NCBI GenBank assembly: GCA_022225965.2
Contig: JAKJXP020000146.1
Location: 27,968 to 91,967 of the forward strand
Source: Diatrype stigma
Taxonomy: Eukaryota; Ascomycota; Sordariomycetes; Xylariales; Diatrypaceae
Length of the DNA stretch: 64,000 nt
Direction of reading: 5' to 3'
The position numbers and the translations under genes are program-made. Of the stretch, positions 35,580 through 49,400 are shown piece after piece (positions within the stretch are counted from its first letter, which is position 1; each line of letters starts with the position of its first letter). Under the pieces are notes generated by a model. That model had not been told where the DNA came from. It saw only the letters and a program-made list of their open reading frames with translations, and did no database searches.

Positions 35580-38500
35580 TATTTTATTTAATTATTACGT
35601 TTTTAATAAAAATGGCTTAAAAACGATTTATTAAATGAAACATTACGGATATTAAGTTTTGGAATATAATAATTGGGCCCTAATTATTCTCGACCTATAC
35701 GACCGACAAAAAATCGCCGGCATAAACATACGAAATATACGTAGCTATTAAAGTCGGCCTTTTTATAAATAAAATTATGCATTTTGTATTAATTAATATA
35801 AATGCCAAAGCGGCCTTATATATTTAAATTTATAAATAACTTAATATTACGCCGTATTAATAATATAAAGCCAATATTTATTATATATAGCCGTTTTATG
35901 GCTACTGATTTATTTCCGAAACCAATATTATAAAATATAAATGCGGAAATTATAAAATGCTAGGAAAAATATGTATTTTTAAAAATGACATATTCGTAAA
36001 GTTCCGAGCCAAAAAAAACGATAAGCCAAATATTTACGACGAAAACATTAATTTAATTACGGCCAAGCCATATACGATTTGGACTAAAAATAAACGGTTA
36101 TAATTATAAGGCGGCAAAATATTTAATATATGCTCGCAAATAAAAAAGAAAACGCAAAATTAAGCTAAAAAAATATGAAAAATACGAAAAATTGCCGTAA
36201 TAAAAAAAAAGCTATTGCATTTATATTTAAACGTTTTTTACGACATAAAATTAATGTTATAAAAATTGCTGTTATTAAAATTATTGCTATTAAATTAATA
36301 AATAAGGAATTGCCGAAAATAAATTATATATAAGAACCGAATTAAAGCATATTTTAAACGAATATTATAATCGTTAAGTTTTATTTATATAAGCGGATAA
36401 TTATTTTCGTAATAAAAACGGCCGCAATTAAATGGAACATTAAATATTAAGCCTTATAATGCAAACATTTTAAAAACAGCTATATATAATAGTTTAATAA
36501 CAAATTTACGATCCGAAATATCGTATATTATTTGGCGTAAAATAACGCCTTAAGATTTATATATTATAATGGCATATGCAATAAATAAGGGAAATTATTT
36601 TCGATAATAAATAATACCTTTTATAACAAAGTTTTATCGAATTCGAAAAATAAGTACGATAGCTTTGCTTTAATCGTTGCGAAATTCGCGATTATTCGAA
36701 TTAATAAATGCCGGGCCAATATAATTATTAAAAGTTATTATAATAATTTCCGGAATATTATTTATAACGTTTAAGCCTTAAATTTAAGAAATGTCGTATA
36801 TCGTATTTTAAATTCCGTTTATAAAACCGACATGGCCCCATAAATTACGTATTAATATAACCCGGTATTTAATGCAAATAAAAAAGCTTTTAAAAAGATT
36901 GCTAACATTAAAAAAAGCGGCCTTATTTATATTAAATCCTTTATATTTGGCATAAATCTAAATAATTGGATTTATAAGCCGTATTATATAATTATGATTA
37001 TATTAATTAATACGAGCCTTAATAAAATAAATGTATATAATATTATCGAAACTTATAATTTCGGCAAAAAAAAGCTTTATAATGCATTTAAACGTTAATA
37101 ACTCCTAAAAAGCGGCAAAAACCTTAAATTATTGCAACTTTAATAAGGCTTTACAAAATCGGGCTTATTTGGATTTTTATTAGCGCTAAATAATAATAAA
37201 AAATACCGAACGCTTAAAGGCTTTATATAATCCGTATTTAATAATGTCGTAATATTTAATTAATTATTTAAAAATATATAACGGCTTATTTATAACGGAA
37301 AGTAATTAAAAGAAATTTTTAATAAGCAATATATTTAAGCCGTTAAAATAACTGTTGCGGCAATTAGGAAAAATCTTTTAAAGCCGCCGATTAATTCAAT
37401 TTAGGTTTTATAAGCCGAATATGTTTTTTTTGTCGATAATAAGAAAATAAACGTTACGAAAGCGCCGTTATAAAGTATTTAATAAGCTAGCATTTTTTAT
37501 TAAGGGCTTATATTTGCTATTAATAAATAAACGAAACAAAAAATGCAATATTTAGCCGTTAATTTAATTGCTAATTACGTTAATTGGAATAATTCGAATT
37601 ATAAACGACTTGCTTATTATAAATAATTATTAAAAATGTAACGATATAATTTTAATAAAATAAAACTTTTTAATTTTATTATTATTATTAACGTATAATA
37701 ATAATTATTTTAATTAATTACCGATAAAAAAGCTTTAATAATAACCAATTATTATATTATATATAATTCGTTATTCGGAATTTAAGGTTTTAATTATATT
37801 TAATAGCAAGTTCTTAATATCGTAATCGTCGGGATATTTTTTGCGGCGCTTTTTTTAATAATTACCGCTGGCGAAATTCTCGTAAACGTATCGACTAATA
37901 TAAAAGAATTAATCGTAATTAATATTAATATTACGACAATTAAACAATTTAACGTTTTTTTATTCGGATAAAAAATCTGGCATTATTCGAATAATATATT
38001 GCCAATTTTTTAAAGTAATATTATTCGCATTATTTAAACCAGGCTCGAATTTTTTATTATCGGGCTTAATATTTTTTCGGCCAATCGTATCGTAATAATT
38101 ATTTTTATAAATATAATGTTATATATAATATATATATATTACGACATAATTATTAAATTTAATTTCGTTATTAATTAATAATTCGTTAATATAACAATAA
38201 AAATGGTTTAATAATAACTTTATTCGATAAAAATTAAAGAATTACTGATAAATTCGAATAGGCTTATAACGAAGGAAATAATTTAATACTTTAGGTTACG
38301 CATTAATGATATGCCATTTTTTAAAGTCTTAATTTTTAAAATCCCAGCGCTTAACGAATTCGAAATATAAAACGTATTTTATATGTATACCTTTTTGCTT
38401 ATACTTTTTTTAAGCTGTAGCGTTTTTTTTAATTTCGTCGCTTTCGCCATTAAGGTCCAGAATTCGGACATGCTTTTTAAAAGGGCGATAATTAATATTG

Positions 38501-39700
38501 CGTATTATACGATTATTTTTTTATAAAGAAAGTTATAGCAAATAATAATAAATCTTTTAAATAAAATAGTTTTTTTTTTAATAAGTTTATTTATAAATTT
38601 AAAAATAAACGAAAGCATAGGGTTATTATTAATTATATGCGGCAAAATAAATTAAATAATTTAAATATATATAGCAAATTATTATTCGGATTTGTTGCAA
38701 TATTTAATTATATAATTAATAATAACCGCATTATTAATATACGAATAAATATTCGTATTAATTAATTACGATATAATTATTAATAAATTAAATTAATTAA
38801 AATAAATATTATTACGTACGGTATTAAATAATTATTAAAACTTATTTTTCATTTTAATAACGCAAGATTCGTTTCGTATAAAGCATAAAAAATTAAAGCG
38901 ACAAATGGAATTTAATAACTTTTCGCTTTTTTTCCGAATTTCGTTAGCCGCTTTTTTAATAATCCGAAAATAATACGTAATAAAATACTTATAACGTTAA
39001 TAATAATTTACGATGTTATTTAATTATTATTACATAAGTTCCGTATAAAAAAGATTAATGCATAACGGATTATTATTCGTATCGCCGCGACCGATTTCCT
39101 AGGGCTTAGAATTTATGGCAATAATATGGTAATTCTAAACTTTGGCATATATGTCCCGATCTTTTTATATATCCATATCCGGAAAGGGGCTACCTTTAAA
39201 TTAATATAATCCATAAACGTAATCGTTATTACGATCTTATTATTCGAAACGATATTAAAAATCGCCGAAATTAAATTTTTCCGTTAATACGATTTTTCGA
39301 AATAAGGTAGCCCGAAAAAAGAAATGCTACGCAGTAATATAAGGATTTTTACGTAATAAGCGCCGAAATAAATTCATTTGTTTATATTCGTTTAATTACT
39401 TTTATCGGTTAAATTTAAGCATATAACGATATAAGCTTTATTAATAAAGATTTGCCGGATTTAAAATAATAAACGCAAATAATAGCTTTAAATAATAAAA
39501 AAAAGCTTTTAATTTTCGCCGATATTTATATTAAAAGGAACGAATATTTTTAATAATACCTATAAACCGGGTAATACGGTTAAAAATAATTTATGCCTTA
39601 GGTTTATTCGGATTTTTAAAAGCTTTTTATAATTAACGCTTAAAAATGGGCGAATTAAATTCCTTATTCGTAAAATAACGGCTATAATTACGGGCTTACT
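35580..39700 (+). pseudogene. Degenerate coding region of the 10-kb element, not recognised
   Basis: The + strand reads for long stretches with stops that are mostly explainable by CAA/CGA/TGG-type transitions, for example around 36880-37650 (DLNNWIYKPYY-like, KSGLFGFLLALNN) and 38050-38600. The product appears rich in Arg, Leu and Phe. I found no similarity by eye to known transposase, integrase or polymerase motifs. The extent and exon structure are approximate. Confidence 0.4.
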
Positions 39701-41694
39701 TATATATTAAAGTATTTAATGCAATATATCGAAAGATATAATGCTTAATAAAGTAATCATTTTTTTAACGCATAATATAATTAAAATAATCTTAATATTT
39801 AATAATACGCTACCGAAACTTAATAAAATCGGCCTTATTATAAAGATAAAATATAAAATACGTAAAAAAAAATAAGACGCAGGATTAATTAAATTCATTA
39901 AGAAAAATTTGCCGTATAAATGGCATTAAAAAATAATAAATAACGTTTAATTAAATTGCTTATAACGGTATATTCGGTTTCGGAAACGACGGATTATTTT
40001 TGTTATTTTTTTTTAAGCGGTTTAATTTAAATGCTTTAATAAATAAATTAAAAACCGCCGTTTTATCGCATATATCGATATTCTTTAAAATAGCTTCATT
40101 TACGGGACCCGCGTCCGGATTTACCGCTATATATATTTTATTCGTTTCGTAAATATTAAGCAAGTCGTAAATATCGCTATTTTTAAGTAATTAAAATAGG
40201 TTATAATAATTTAATATAAAGTTTATATAGTTCGGATAATTTATAAAAAGAAAATTCAGCCATATATATATAGCTTAGCGACAAATACGAAACCGCCGGC
40301 GAAATTAACGTTTTATTTCTAAAATATTGTCGGTATTTTTAAAACGAAAAAAAATTATGTCGAAATATTTTGGAAATAAAGGCAATTCGTTATATATTTT
40401 ATTAATATTACGCAAAAAATATATAATATATTCCATATATTTATATTATTAATTACGAATTTATAAGAAATTAATTAATTAATTAAATTATATAATAATA
40501 AAACGAACAATAAAGATATTAATTATAATATAAATTCTTATAATAAATAGCTTTTCGATTGCTTTAAACGGAATAAATTAAAAAAAAACGTTATTAAAAT
40601 TTAAATTATTATTAATAAAAAAATAAAAAGGCTCGTTTATTAATTTTTTATTATCCTTTATTTAATAAATAATATAAATATTTATACTTAATAGTTTAAT
40701 ATCGAACCATTTATATTAATAACGCGGGTAAAAATATATTTGTTCCGTTTTTAAGGCTTCGTCGAATCGTTTTTTAATAGTTGCGTTTTTAAAAAATAAC
40801 GTAAGTTTTTAATCGTTGCTTTTATATTGTACCGGTTTTTCGTCGAAATTACGATGTTTTAAAAATCGAATTTGTTGCCGTTATTTACGTTTAATTATCC
40901 GAAAAAATACATAATTATGTATTCGGAATCGTTTTCGTTTTTGCGTTCGAGCTTATTTGGAAGGTAAAAAAAACGAAGGATCGAAAGAGGCCTATAAATT
41001 ATAATTAAAGCTAACATATTACAGTTAAAAAATTATAGCGTTGGTTTTAATATTAACGTCGATATACGTTTAAGCGTTACGTAATAATTAATCGAAACAA
41101 AAATACGAATAATTCGAATAATTCGATTAAGCGAATAATTATGCGGCTTATTATGCGGCTTATTACGTAATTAAAAAATAAATAATGCCATAATCGGATT
41201 AAAAAATAATAAAAACGGCAAAAAAACAAATTAAATATATTAGCATAACCGTGTTTTTAATAATATTAAATTAAAGAATTATTTTATTAATAAATTTAAA
41301 AAGCTTAAAATAATAAAAAATAAAAAAATAAATAATAATTAAAAATAAAATAAGGTTAAACTTAAAAAGGGATTTATAATATCGATTCGTTTTTTGAACT
41401 TAATTGAAACGTATCGTTATTAAAATTTAATTTAGCCAGTAAATTAAATAATATCGGGATTTATAACGGCTTTTTTTAATAACGTCGCCGTAACCGGTAA
41501 TTTCGTTAAATAATGTATTATTTAAAACGGGCGGTAATTATGCGAAATGAATTATTTTAAATCTGTTCATTACGATAATACATATTATTAAGCATTTCGT
41601 AAATTAAATTTATACGACGTCGATTAAATTTAAATAAATGGCGTAACTAAATTATTAAAAAATAAAAAGTCGAATAAAAATGGGCCAAAGGCTA

Positions 41695-42165
41695 AAATTA
41701 AAAAGCTGGTTATTAAAAATTTAAAAATTAATAAGCTAGCTATTAAAGAGCTAAAAATTAATAAGCCAGAAATTAATAAGCCATTTATTAAAAAGCCACT
41801 TATTAAAGAGCTACTTATTAAAGAGCCAGTTATTAAGAAATTAATTGGAAAAAAGCTGGTTAAAAAAGAGCCGGCTATTAAAGAGCTAAAGATTAAGGAG
41901 CCAACTAGAGAGGAACTGGCTAAAAAGGAGCCGGTTGGATAAGAACTGGCTGGAAAGGAGTTGGTTAAAAAGGAGCTAACTGGAAAGAAGCTGGCTGGAA
42001 AAAAGCTGGCTGGAAAGGAGCTGATTAAAGAAGAACTGGCTGGAAAGGAGCTGGCTGGAAAGGAGCTGGTTAAAGAGAAGCTGGTTAAAAAGGAGCTGGC
42101 TAAAAAGGAACTGGCTAAAAAGGAGCTGGTTAAAAAGGAACTAATTGGAAAAAACCAAACTAAAA
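41695..42165 (+). repeat. 15-bp minisatellite encoding a K-E-L-A-G pentapeptide repeat
   Basis: About 31 units of GGAAAGGAGCTGGCT and variants. Translated in frame on the + strand the right half reads repeated (K/E)EL(A/V)(G/K) (for example GKELAGKELVKEEL), open from about 41961 to 42197. Left units are increasingly A/T-shifted (ATTAATAAGCCA type), a visible mutation gradient across the array. Confidence 0.85.
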
Positions 42166-42589
42166 AGGACCAGGAAATTAAAAGACCGCATATTTAAAGA
42201 TAATACGAAAAAGATTATTTATTGCGGTATAAAAATAAAATATTTATATAATAAAACAAAATTAATACCAATTCGAAATAAAAATATAAACATATATACG
42301 TTTTATAAAATGTAATTGCAATAAAAAAAGCATTTCTAAATAAAAATATGCGAATATCGCTTATAAATAAATTAATTTAATAATTAAAATTATTAATAAG
42401 CATAGCAAATCTTGAAATTTATAAAATAATTTATATTAATAAAACTCGAAAAAATTACATATAAGCCGCAAATAAGTTTCGAAAAACCTATAATGCGTTA
42501 TATTATAACGAAAAAGCTATATATAAAACTTAAAAAAATTATGCATAAGTTACGCATAAAACTCGAAAAAGCCGTAACGTATTATAAAT

Positions 42590-42830
42590 GAATTACGTAT
42601 AAAACTCGAAAGGGCCGTAATGCATTGCGGATAAATTGCGGATAAAAATAAAAAAATTATAATATATTACGGATAAATTGCGGATAAAAATAAAAAAGTC
42701 GTAATGCATTGCAAATAAATTGCGAATAAAAATAAAAAGGTCGTAATATATTGCAAATAAATTACGGATAAAAATAAAGAAATCGTAATATACCGCGAAT
42801 AAATTATAAAGAAAAATAAAAAGATTTTTA
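42590..42830 (+). repeat. Tandem repeat of about 42 bp, five to six units
   Basis: Units begin GTAATGCATTGCGGATAAAT and contain a second GCGGATAAA followed by an A-rich tract. They lie subterminally near the right end of the 10-kb element, where such repeats often bind transposase in large TIR transposons. Confidence 0.75.
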
Positions 42831-43111
42831 AAAAAAGCTAAGATGGTTTAATGGTATAATAAAATATGCGGACAAATTAAGGCAGGCTACGGAAAGGCTA
42901 TAAGCAAATTAAAGCAAATCGAAACAGGCTACGAATAAGTTGAAACAAACTTAAATAAAATCCGGAAATATAATAATGTTATTGGCCGTACATATAAAAT
43001 AAATGGGTCTTATTATTGTTTATATATAATATTTGTAAGGAATAAAAATTAATTGGCTAGCAAAACGGAGCTAGCTAATTCGATTAATCGTTAAAGCGAA
43101 CGCAACGGGTC

Positions 43112-43211
43112 CGACCAATTGCAGGCGAAAACGTTCGAGGTATTTCCCAAGCCTGAATTTCTGAACATAATTTCCGTATTACATCACCTTTACAAAATAA
43201 CCTCCGGTTAG
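43112..43211 (-). repeat. Right terminal inverted repeat of the 10-kb element
   Basis: 100 bp, reverse complement of the left TIR. The adjacent 43040-43200 is only lightly mutated and GC-richer than the rest of the element. Confidence 0.8.
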
Positions 43212-43229
43212 AATAAACCTAATAACTTA

Positions 43230-43489
43230 TATTATAAACGTTCCGAACTTCCTGCTTTTAGCTAAAAATGCCGGCGGCATTAATAACGTCGATTATATAT
43301 AAGAACATAGCATCGCTATATAATGCTTAATATTATTTATTACTAATATAAAAATAAAATTATAAAATAATAAAAACATAAATTGCTATAAAATACTAGG
43401 AATTCTAAAAACTTTTATATAATTTTTAATAATATTAAATAAAAATACGTAATACTAAATAATCTTAGGAACTATTATATTACGTAATA
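43230..43489 (-). repeat. gypsy-2 LTR (left, 3')
   Basis: 260 bp. Strongly mutated: nearly every non-CpG C or G of the solo LTR at 14871-15130 reads T or A here. Ends are TA(TG)..TA(CA). Confidence 0.9.
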
Positions 43490-46400
43490 TATACTCCTTT
43501 ACGAAATGCCATTTACGTTTTCGTAATAAATAATATTTAATATATATAAAAAATACGTAATATTTTTAGCTTTTATAAACTAAAAAGCAATATTCGATTA
43601 TTTAATAACTTAACCGCATAATTAAAATTAAAAACTTAATTATATATAAATTTTATTTTTATATTAAAATATTTCGCCTTATTTATTACATACGAAGGCC
43701 TTAATATTATCCATATTATATTATTTATCCGATTCTTTATTTTAAAAGCCATTAATAATTCCGAATACTTTATATTCCGTCCATTTATTTATCCGGTTTA
43801 TCCGGTAATATATAATATTAATGGCTTAAGTTAACCTTTACAAAATGTTCGGCGAAAATTTCGGTAACCCATAATTCGCATGCGTTCGTCGTAATTGCTA
43901 AAGTTTAATTCGAAATCGCGGAATTCGGTTTTAAAATTAAAAATACGTAAAAGCCGGCTTATTAACGAAGCACTAAAAAAGGGCCGGCTTATAAAGGTAG
44001 CCTTTTCGAATATTTCTTTTCGGAACTGCGAAATACGCGTTTAATAAAGGGCAACGTCATTAAGGGCCATAATTTTCGCATTATTTCCGTATATAATTCG
44101 TATGCATTTAATAATATAATTAACGATTCGTATTTGCCGTTAATTAATATTGCCTTACGTTATTGCTTATAATATTTCGTTTTTATTTATGGCAAAAATC
44201 GTATCCGATACTTTTTTATTAATAAACCGAAATATTATTCCTATAAATATAATTAAAGCGGCATTTAATTGCTAAGTAATAATGGCTTTTATAGCAATAA
44301 TTTATTATATTTAAATGCCGTCGAATTAACGAATATTAATAACGACTATTAAAAATACTTAAATAATATCCGGAAAAATTCCTAAACGATAAGCTAATAA
44401 AAATAAATTATCGATAAATAATATTACGGTACCGATTAAATTAAATTCGTACGGGGAATTAAAATTTAATTAGCGCTAAATACCGCCGGCGAATATATCC
44501 AGCGATATCGTTAAACCGCTAAATAACAGGCGTCCGTAAAAGGCGTTAAAAAATAACTAACCATATAAGCCGTTCGGAAGCAATTTTTTTTATAAGCCAT
44601 TCGGAAAAACTTTTCTTAATGGTTCACTTTAATCCATTCTTTTTTATAAGTTATTAAAAAATAGCCTTTTATATAAAGCATTTATAAAAACTTTTGTTCT
44701 TAATAATTGCGATATTTATAAATTATCTTTATTTTTAATAACAATCGGGGCTTATTATTAAACCGATTAAAACGAACGCTATTATTGATTTCGCTAAAAA
44801 AGCGCGCCAAAAAACGCTTAAAAGCTAAGAATTATCCGTAGGTTTCGCCCATAATTGCTATCTAAATAATGCGGATAATTGCTTAAATAATAACGAATAT
44901 TATCCCGAATATTATTACGGCTAAAACCCGCTTTTATCCATTTTATTAGCTACTTCCGAATACGACCCCCGATTATTAAGATGTTTTCGGAATATGCTTT
45001 AAATAGCTCTTCTTATAAATATTCGGAAATCTTTATTATTACCGTAATTTCGATATTTCGGAAAACCGTTAAAAAGCAACTAGCCATTTTAAACGATAGC
45101 GGAATATATGCCATTATATTTATTTAAAATGCTTATAATTAATAAATAATAATTAAGGAATTTTATATAATAAAGGGCCAATAAATATTACCGAAAATTA
45201 AATATTAAATATATTATATGCTATATTAAAGCAAATATATAAATAAATAATTCCCACTAATTTAAATAATTAATAAATAAATTAATAATTTTTTAATAAT
45301 AATTATTAATACTATTAATTATTTCTATATAATAAATAGGTTATATTATATTAAAAAAAATGTTAATAAATATTAAGAAACCGAAATAAAATGGAAAATA
45401 ATTAATTAAGTTATTAAATTAATATTGCAAAAAAAGGGAAAATTATTAAAATATATTGCAAATTATTAAAATCCCTTTATGCGTCTTTTTGCATTAACGA
45501 AATCATTCCTATTACTTATATTATTTGCTTTAAGGGAAATTTTTGTATTATTAAATTTATTAATTAATTCGTATAAATATAAATAATATATAAATAATAA
45601 ATTAAAAATTTAAATAATTAAAAAAAAAACGATATAATTATTTTTTCGGCACTATTACCGCTTACTTTTGCCTATAAAAGCTTTCGTTTGCCTTAATTAT
45701 TAGCAACTCGTTAGCCGAAACGACCGCTTTTATTTTGTTATAAATCCCTGCCTATCCGGATTTCCTTTTTAGGCTTTATCCGAACTTTTTGCAATTAATC
45801 TAAAAGATTAAGCAAAAAGCCTTAATCGCTTTCGACTACGCCCTTTTTTTTTGGTATAATAATAATAAATAACGATCCTCGTATTAGCACCAAAAATTCG
45901 TAAAATCCTTAATTTATAAATGCATCGAATTTTAAAATATGTCCTATTTTTTTATTGCATTTTTATATTTTTTTTTTAATTATATCGATTAAATTTTATC
46001 GTAAATATTACTTATTATATGCGGCATTAAAACTTATTTATCGTATTAAATACTTAATTTTTCCCCGGATTATTCGTTTATTTAATAGCTTTTCCATTTC
46101 GAAATATTTATAAAATTCCTTAAAAATCTCCTTATTTTCCTTAATTTTTATAGCCAATTTTTTACATAACAATATTAAAATTCGTTAATACGAATTATTT
46201 CCCGACGTAACTGCCGGTTTTAAGTAAGCTATTAATATTACCGAATATATATTCCAGGCCTTATCAAAATTTAATTCGTAAACCAAATTATTTACTTTAT
46301 GCATTACCTTAAAAGGATTTATAAACCGAAGGGCCATTTTCTTATTAAAAGTATATAATAATAAATACCCTTTATATAAGCGTATCTTAATTTATAATCC

Positions 46401-47399
46401 CTTTTTGAATATTACCGGCTTATGTTTAACGTTATATCTTTAGGTTATAATATAAATTATTAACGATTCCGTAATTTATACCGCTTTTCGGAATATCGCA
46501 GCTATTAATTAATCAATAGGCCGCTATAATAATAATCCTTTTAAATATATTCGAATACTTATAAAATATTCGTTAAATAAACATTTAATTTTTATTAACT
46601 TCTTATTATTAAGTATCGCCATAAGCCATAATATAACTTTTGCCTATAACTTCTTAAAATATATTTAATTTTAATACCGAAATGCCGTTTTTACCGTTTA
46701 ATTTTTACGTTTAAATAAATTATTTGCTTATAAATAATAAGCTATTATATATCGCTAATATATTCCCATTATTAATTACATTTTATATTATACTTTTTAT
46801 ACGAATTTCGTATTCTTATCCGTAATAACCATTTTTAAAATTTCTTAATTACTTATTAATAATTACCAATTAATCATAAATTCCCAATTCTTACCAAAAT
46901 ATTATAAATGCCCTAAAACGATTAGAATTATTTTAAATGCCTTATCCGTAATTGTTATAAATATATCGAATAAATCGAATCTAAAAATCGATTATCTTAT
47001 ATAAGCAGATTTTATTAATAACATAACCGTAACGATATTTAATATAACCGTATAAAACGAAATTAAAAATGCCTAAATTAGCTATAATTTCTTATATAAC
47101 TAATAACGCAATATCCGAATATTATCGTATGCTAAATAATATTTTATATATTTTTCCATACTTTTTTACGCCTATAAAATGCAATACGATAATATAAATT
47201 CCTTTTACGTTATTATAATGCCTTAATAAAAACGTTTATTATAATATTCTTTTAATACCTTTTATTTATATATATAAAATATATATAAGCGCTTATTTAA
47301 TAACGAACTTTTAAAATATAACAGCCCATTTTTATTAAAACGAAACGTTACGTTTTTTATTGATTAGTTATTATTACGCAGCTTTTTTAGGTTTTCCAC

Positions 47400-49400
47400 G
47401 ACCTTATGTTATTATTCCCGATTATTGACTTTATATCCTTCGCATATCCTTTTTTTAAAATCCTTAATAAGGCCTATTATGTTTATTTGGTTTTTACTTT
47501 TAAAGGCCTTTTTTATTAATAAATCCTTAATTAGAAATATCGTATTTAAAATATTTTCCTTTAAAGAAGTATTATTACCGCAAACCGGCAATCGTAATAA
47601 CGCATTTAGCATTATATTAAAATTTCCAAATATATATATTACCGATAACGAATATTTCCTTAAGAATATTAAAGCCGCTTATAACTAATAATTAATTTTC
47701 GTAACATTTTAGATTTCCAAATTTCTCTTTTCGATAATGCCTTTAATAGCATTATAATTAATAAATACCATTACCGAAAGCTTTTCCGTAAACCTAATAT
47801 ATATTCGCAATTTTTTAATTGCTTATACCAAATATATTACCTTTAGCTTTATAAGTTAATATGTTTTTTCCGCTTAATTAATATATTTGCTTAGGTATAA
47901 TATAAAGCGCATAACTATTTTAAATATCTAGCTTTTCCCGTTCCAGGAATATTCCGGAATTACATAAAATAATATTATTCCGAAGCCATTTTTGGATGCA
48001 TTTAATTAAATAAACGCCTATGTAATCGGATCGAAATGAATTAAAATAATTTCCTTAAATAATGCATTCTTAATGTGTTAAAAAAATTCCAATTCCTTGC
48101 CTTTTAATTAAAAACTGGTATTACGAATATAAGCCTTGCGTTATTGCTTATTAAAAATTTTGCCTTAATTCCGGCCTTATTTTAATAACTAAATCTTAAA
48201 TTACTTAAAAGGCTTATTATAATAAGCATAATTTTTTATTAAATGCCTTAATTAATTTATAAATCCAATTTAATACTTCAAATTATTAAGATTTATAAGA
48301 AACTTAATACGGCAAATAATTTCCAGCTTTTCCTTTGTTATTTATAATTTAAAGCCGTTTATTCGAAAATCCAGTAATTATACCGACAAATATTTTATAA
48401 AGAACTTCTTAAAAAAAAATAACAATTTAATATTTTCGAATATTATAAATATCTGGTTTAAATGTTTTAAATGTTCTTTTTAATTATTAAAGAATATTAT
48501 AATGTCGTTAATATAAACTATTAAATAATATTTATAAAGCCTTAAAATTCGGTTAATTTATCGTTATATAAACGGAAATAAATTTTTAAAGCCTATAAAT
48601 AATACATTTAGGCGTTTTAATTCTTTATAGCTAACGATAATAAAAATATTTCGAAATTCCTTTTATATTAAGAATTAATAAAAAAACTTTTTAGCATTTA
48701 TTATAATAATGAATTTTTTTTCGCGTAATTTCGTTATTATTTCGTATTATTTAAATAATAAATATGCGTTTTTTAGTATTACCTTATTTTATAATCGTAG
48801 GTTTATAATTATTCGTTTTTTATATACGCCATTCTTAATAATTCAAATTACGAAATAAATTGCCGCAAAAAGAATAATTCGTAATTAATAATTTATGCGG
48901 TTCGTATTATGTAATAATTAAAAAGTTTCGTTAATAATTTTCTATTTAATAACGCCTTATAAATAAAGCCTAACTGCGATTTTATATTTATATTATTTAA
49001 ATATTAACTTAATAATTATTTAGTTTTCTTTTAAAAGGTCGATAATATCCCCATTTTTTTTATATTTCCGTATGTCGTAATAATAAATCCTAAATACGGG
49101 CTAAAAATGTTTCATTTTTAATACAAATATATACTTTTTTAAACGTTTCCGTTTTTTTTAAATTATTAAAACGCCTTATTTTAAATTTAGAATTCCGATT
49201 TTCGATTAATCCATTTAGAAATTTTTTTTTATTTTTTTTAATTATTAAAAATATAATATCCGTATTTATTTTCTTTGCTTTACGTAAAGCTATTCGTTAT
49301 ATTTGCCGAAATATTCCTTTTGGCTTTTTATAGCTTTCGTATATTTTAAATTATTCTTTCGTATTTGCTGCTTTGCTTTTTAGGCTTAAAAATTAATTTT
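47400..49400 (-). pseudogene. gypsy-2 reverse transcriptase and RNase H
   Basis: The minus strand reads LIVYINDIIIFFNN followed by KEHLKHLNQIF and a KKFFIKYLSV-like stretch; the catalytic YVDD/YIDD reads YIND. Further down, ILIHFDPITQAF, LNASKNGFG and YWLTKLKVIYLVWAIKKL-like blocks mark the RNase H domain of a Ty3/gypsy pol. There are many stops. Integrase is expected below 47.3 kb but was not pinned to residues. Confidence 0.7.

Larger units (their letters stand above)
33187..43211 (+). mobile_element. 10-kb DNA element with 100-bp terminal inverted repeats, superfamily unknown
   Basis: The left end CTAATCGGAAGTTATTTTGT and the right end (reverse complement CTAACCGGAGGTTATTTTGT) form gapless 100-bp inverted repeats (33187-33286, 43112-43211) differing almost only by transitions. 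The flanks AAC (33184-33186) and AAT (43212-43214) fit a 3-bp TSD with one C-to-T change. Between them, long + strand stretches look like former coding sequence with RIP stops (about 35-40 kb), followed by a KELAG-coding minisatellite and a 42-bp tandem repeat. I recognise no DDE/D, RT, tyrosine recombinase or helicase motif. The 10-kb size, TIRs and 3-bp TSD would be compatible with a CACTA-like element, but the termini are not CAC. Confidence 0.75.

Noticed and set aside
41961..42197. 78-codon Lys/Glu-rich frame as an independent gene
   Set aside because: It is the translated minisatellite of the 10-kb element, lacks an ATG and is preceded by an in-frame stop.
42845..42880. tRNA-like A-box (TGGTTTAATGGTATAAT) near the 42-bp repeats
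   Set aside because: No B-box or terminator at a suitable distance; likely chance in AT-rich sequence.
47412..47688. Overlapping frames on both strands
   Set aside because: Both lie within the RNase H/integrase part of gypsy-2. The true coding direction is minus and carries stops.
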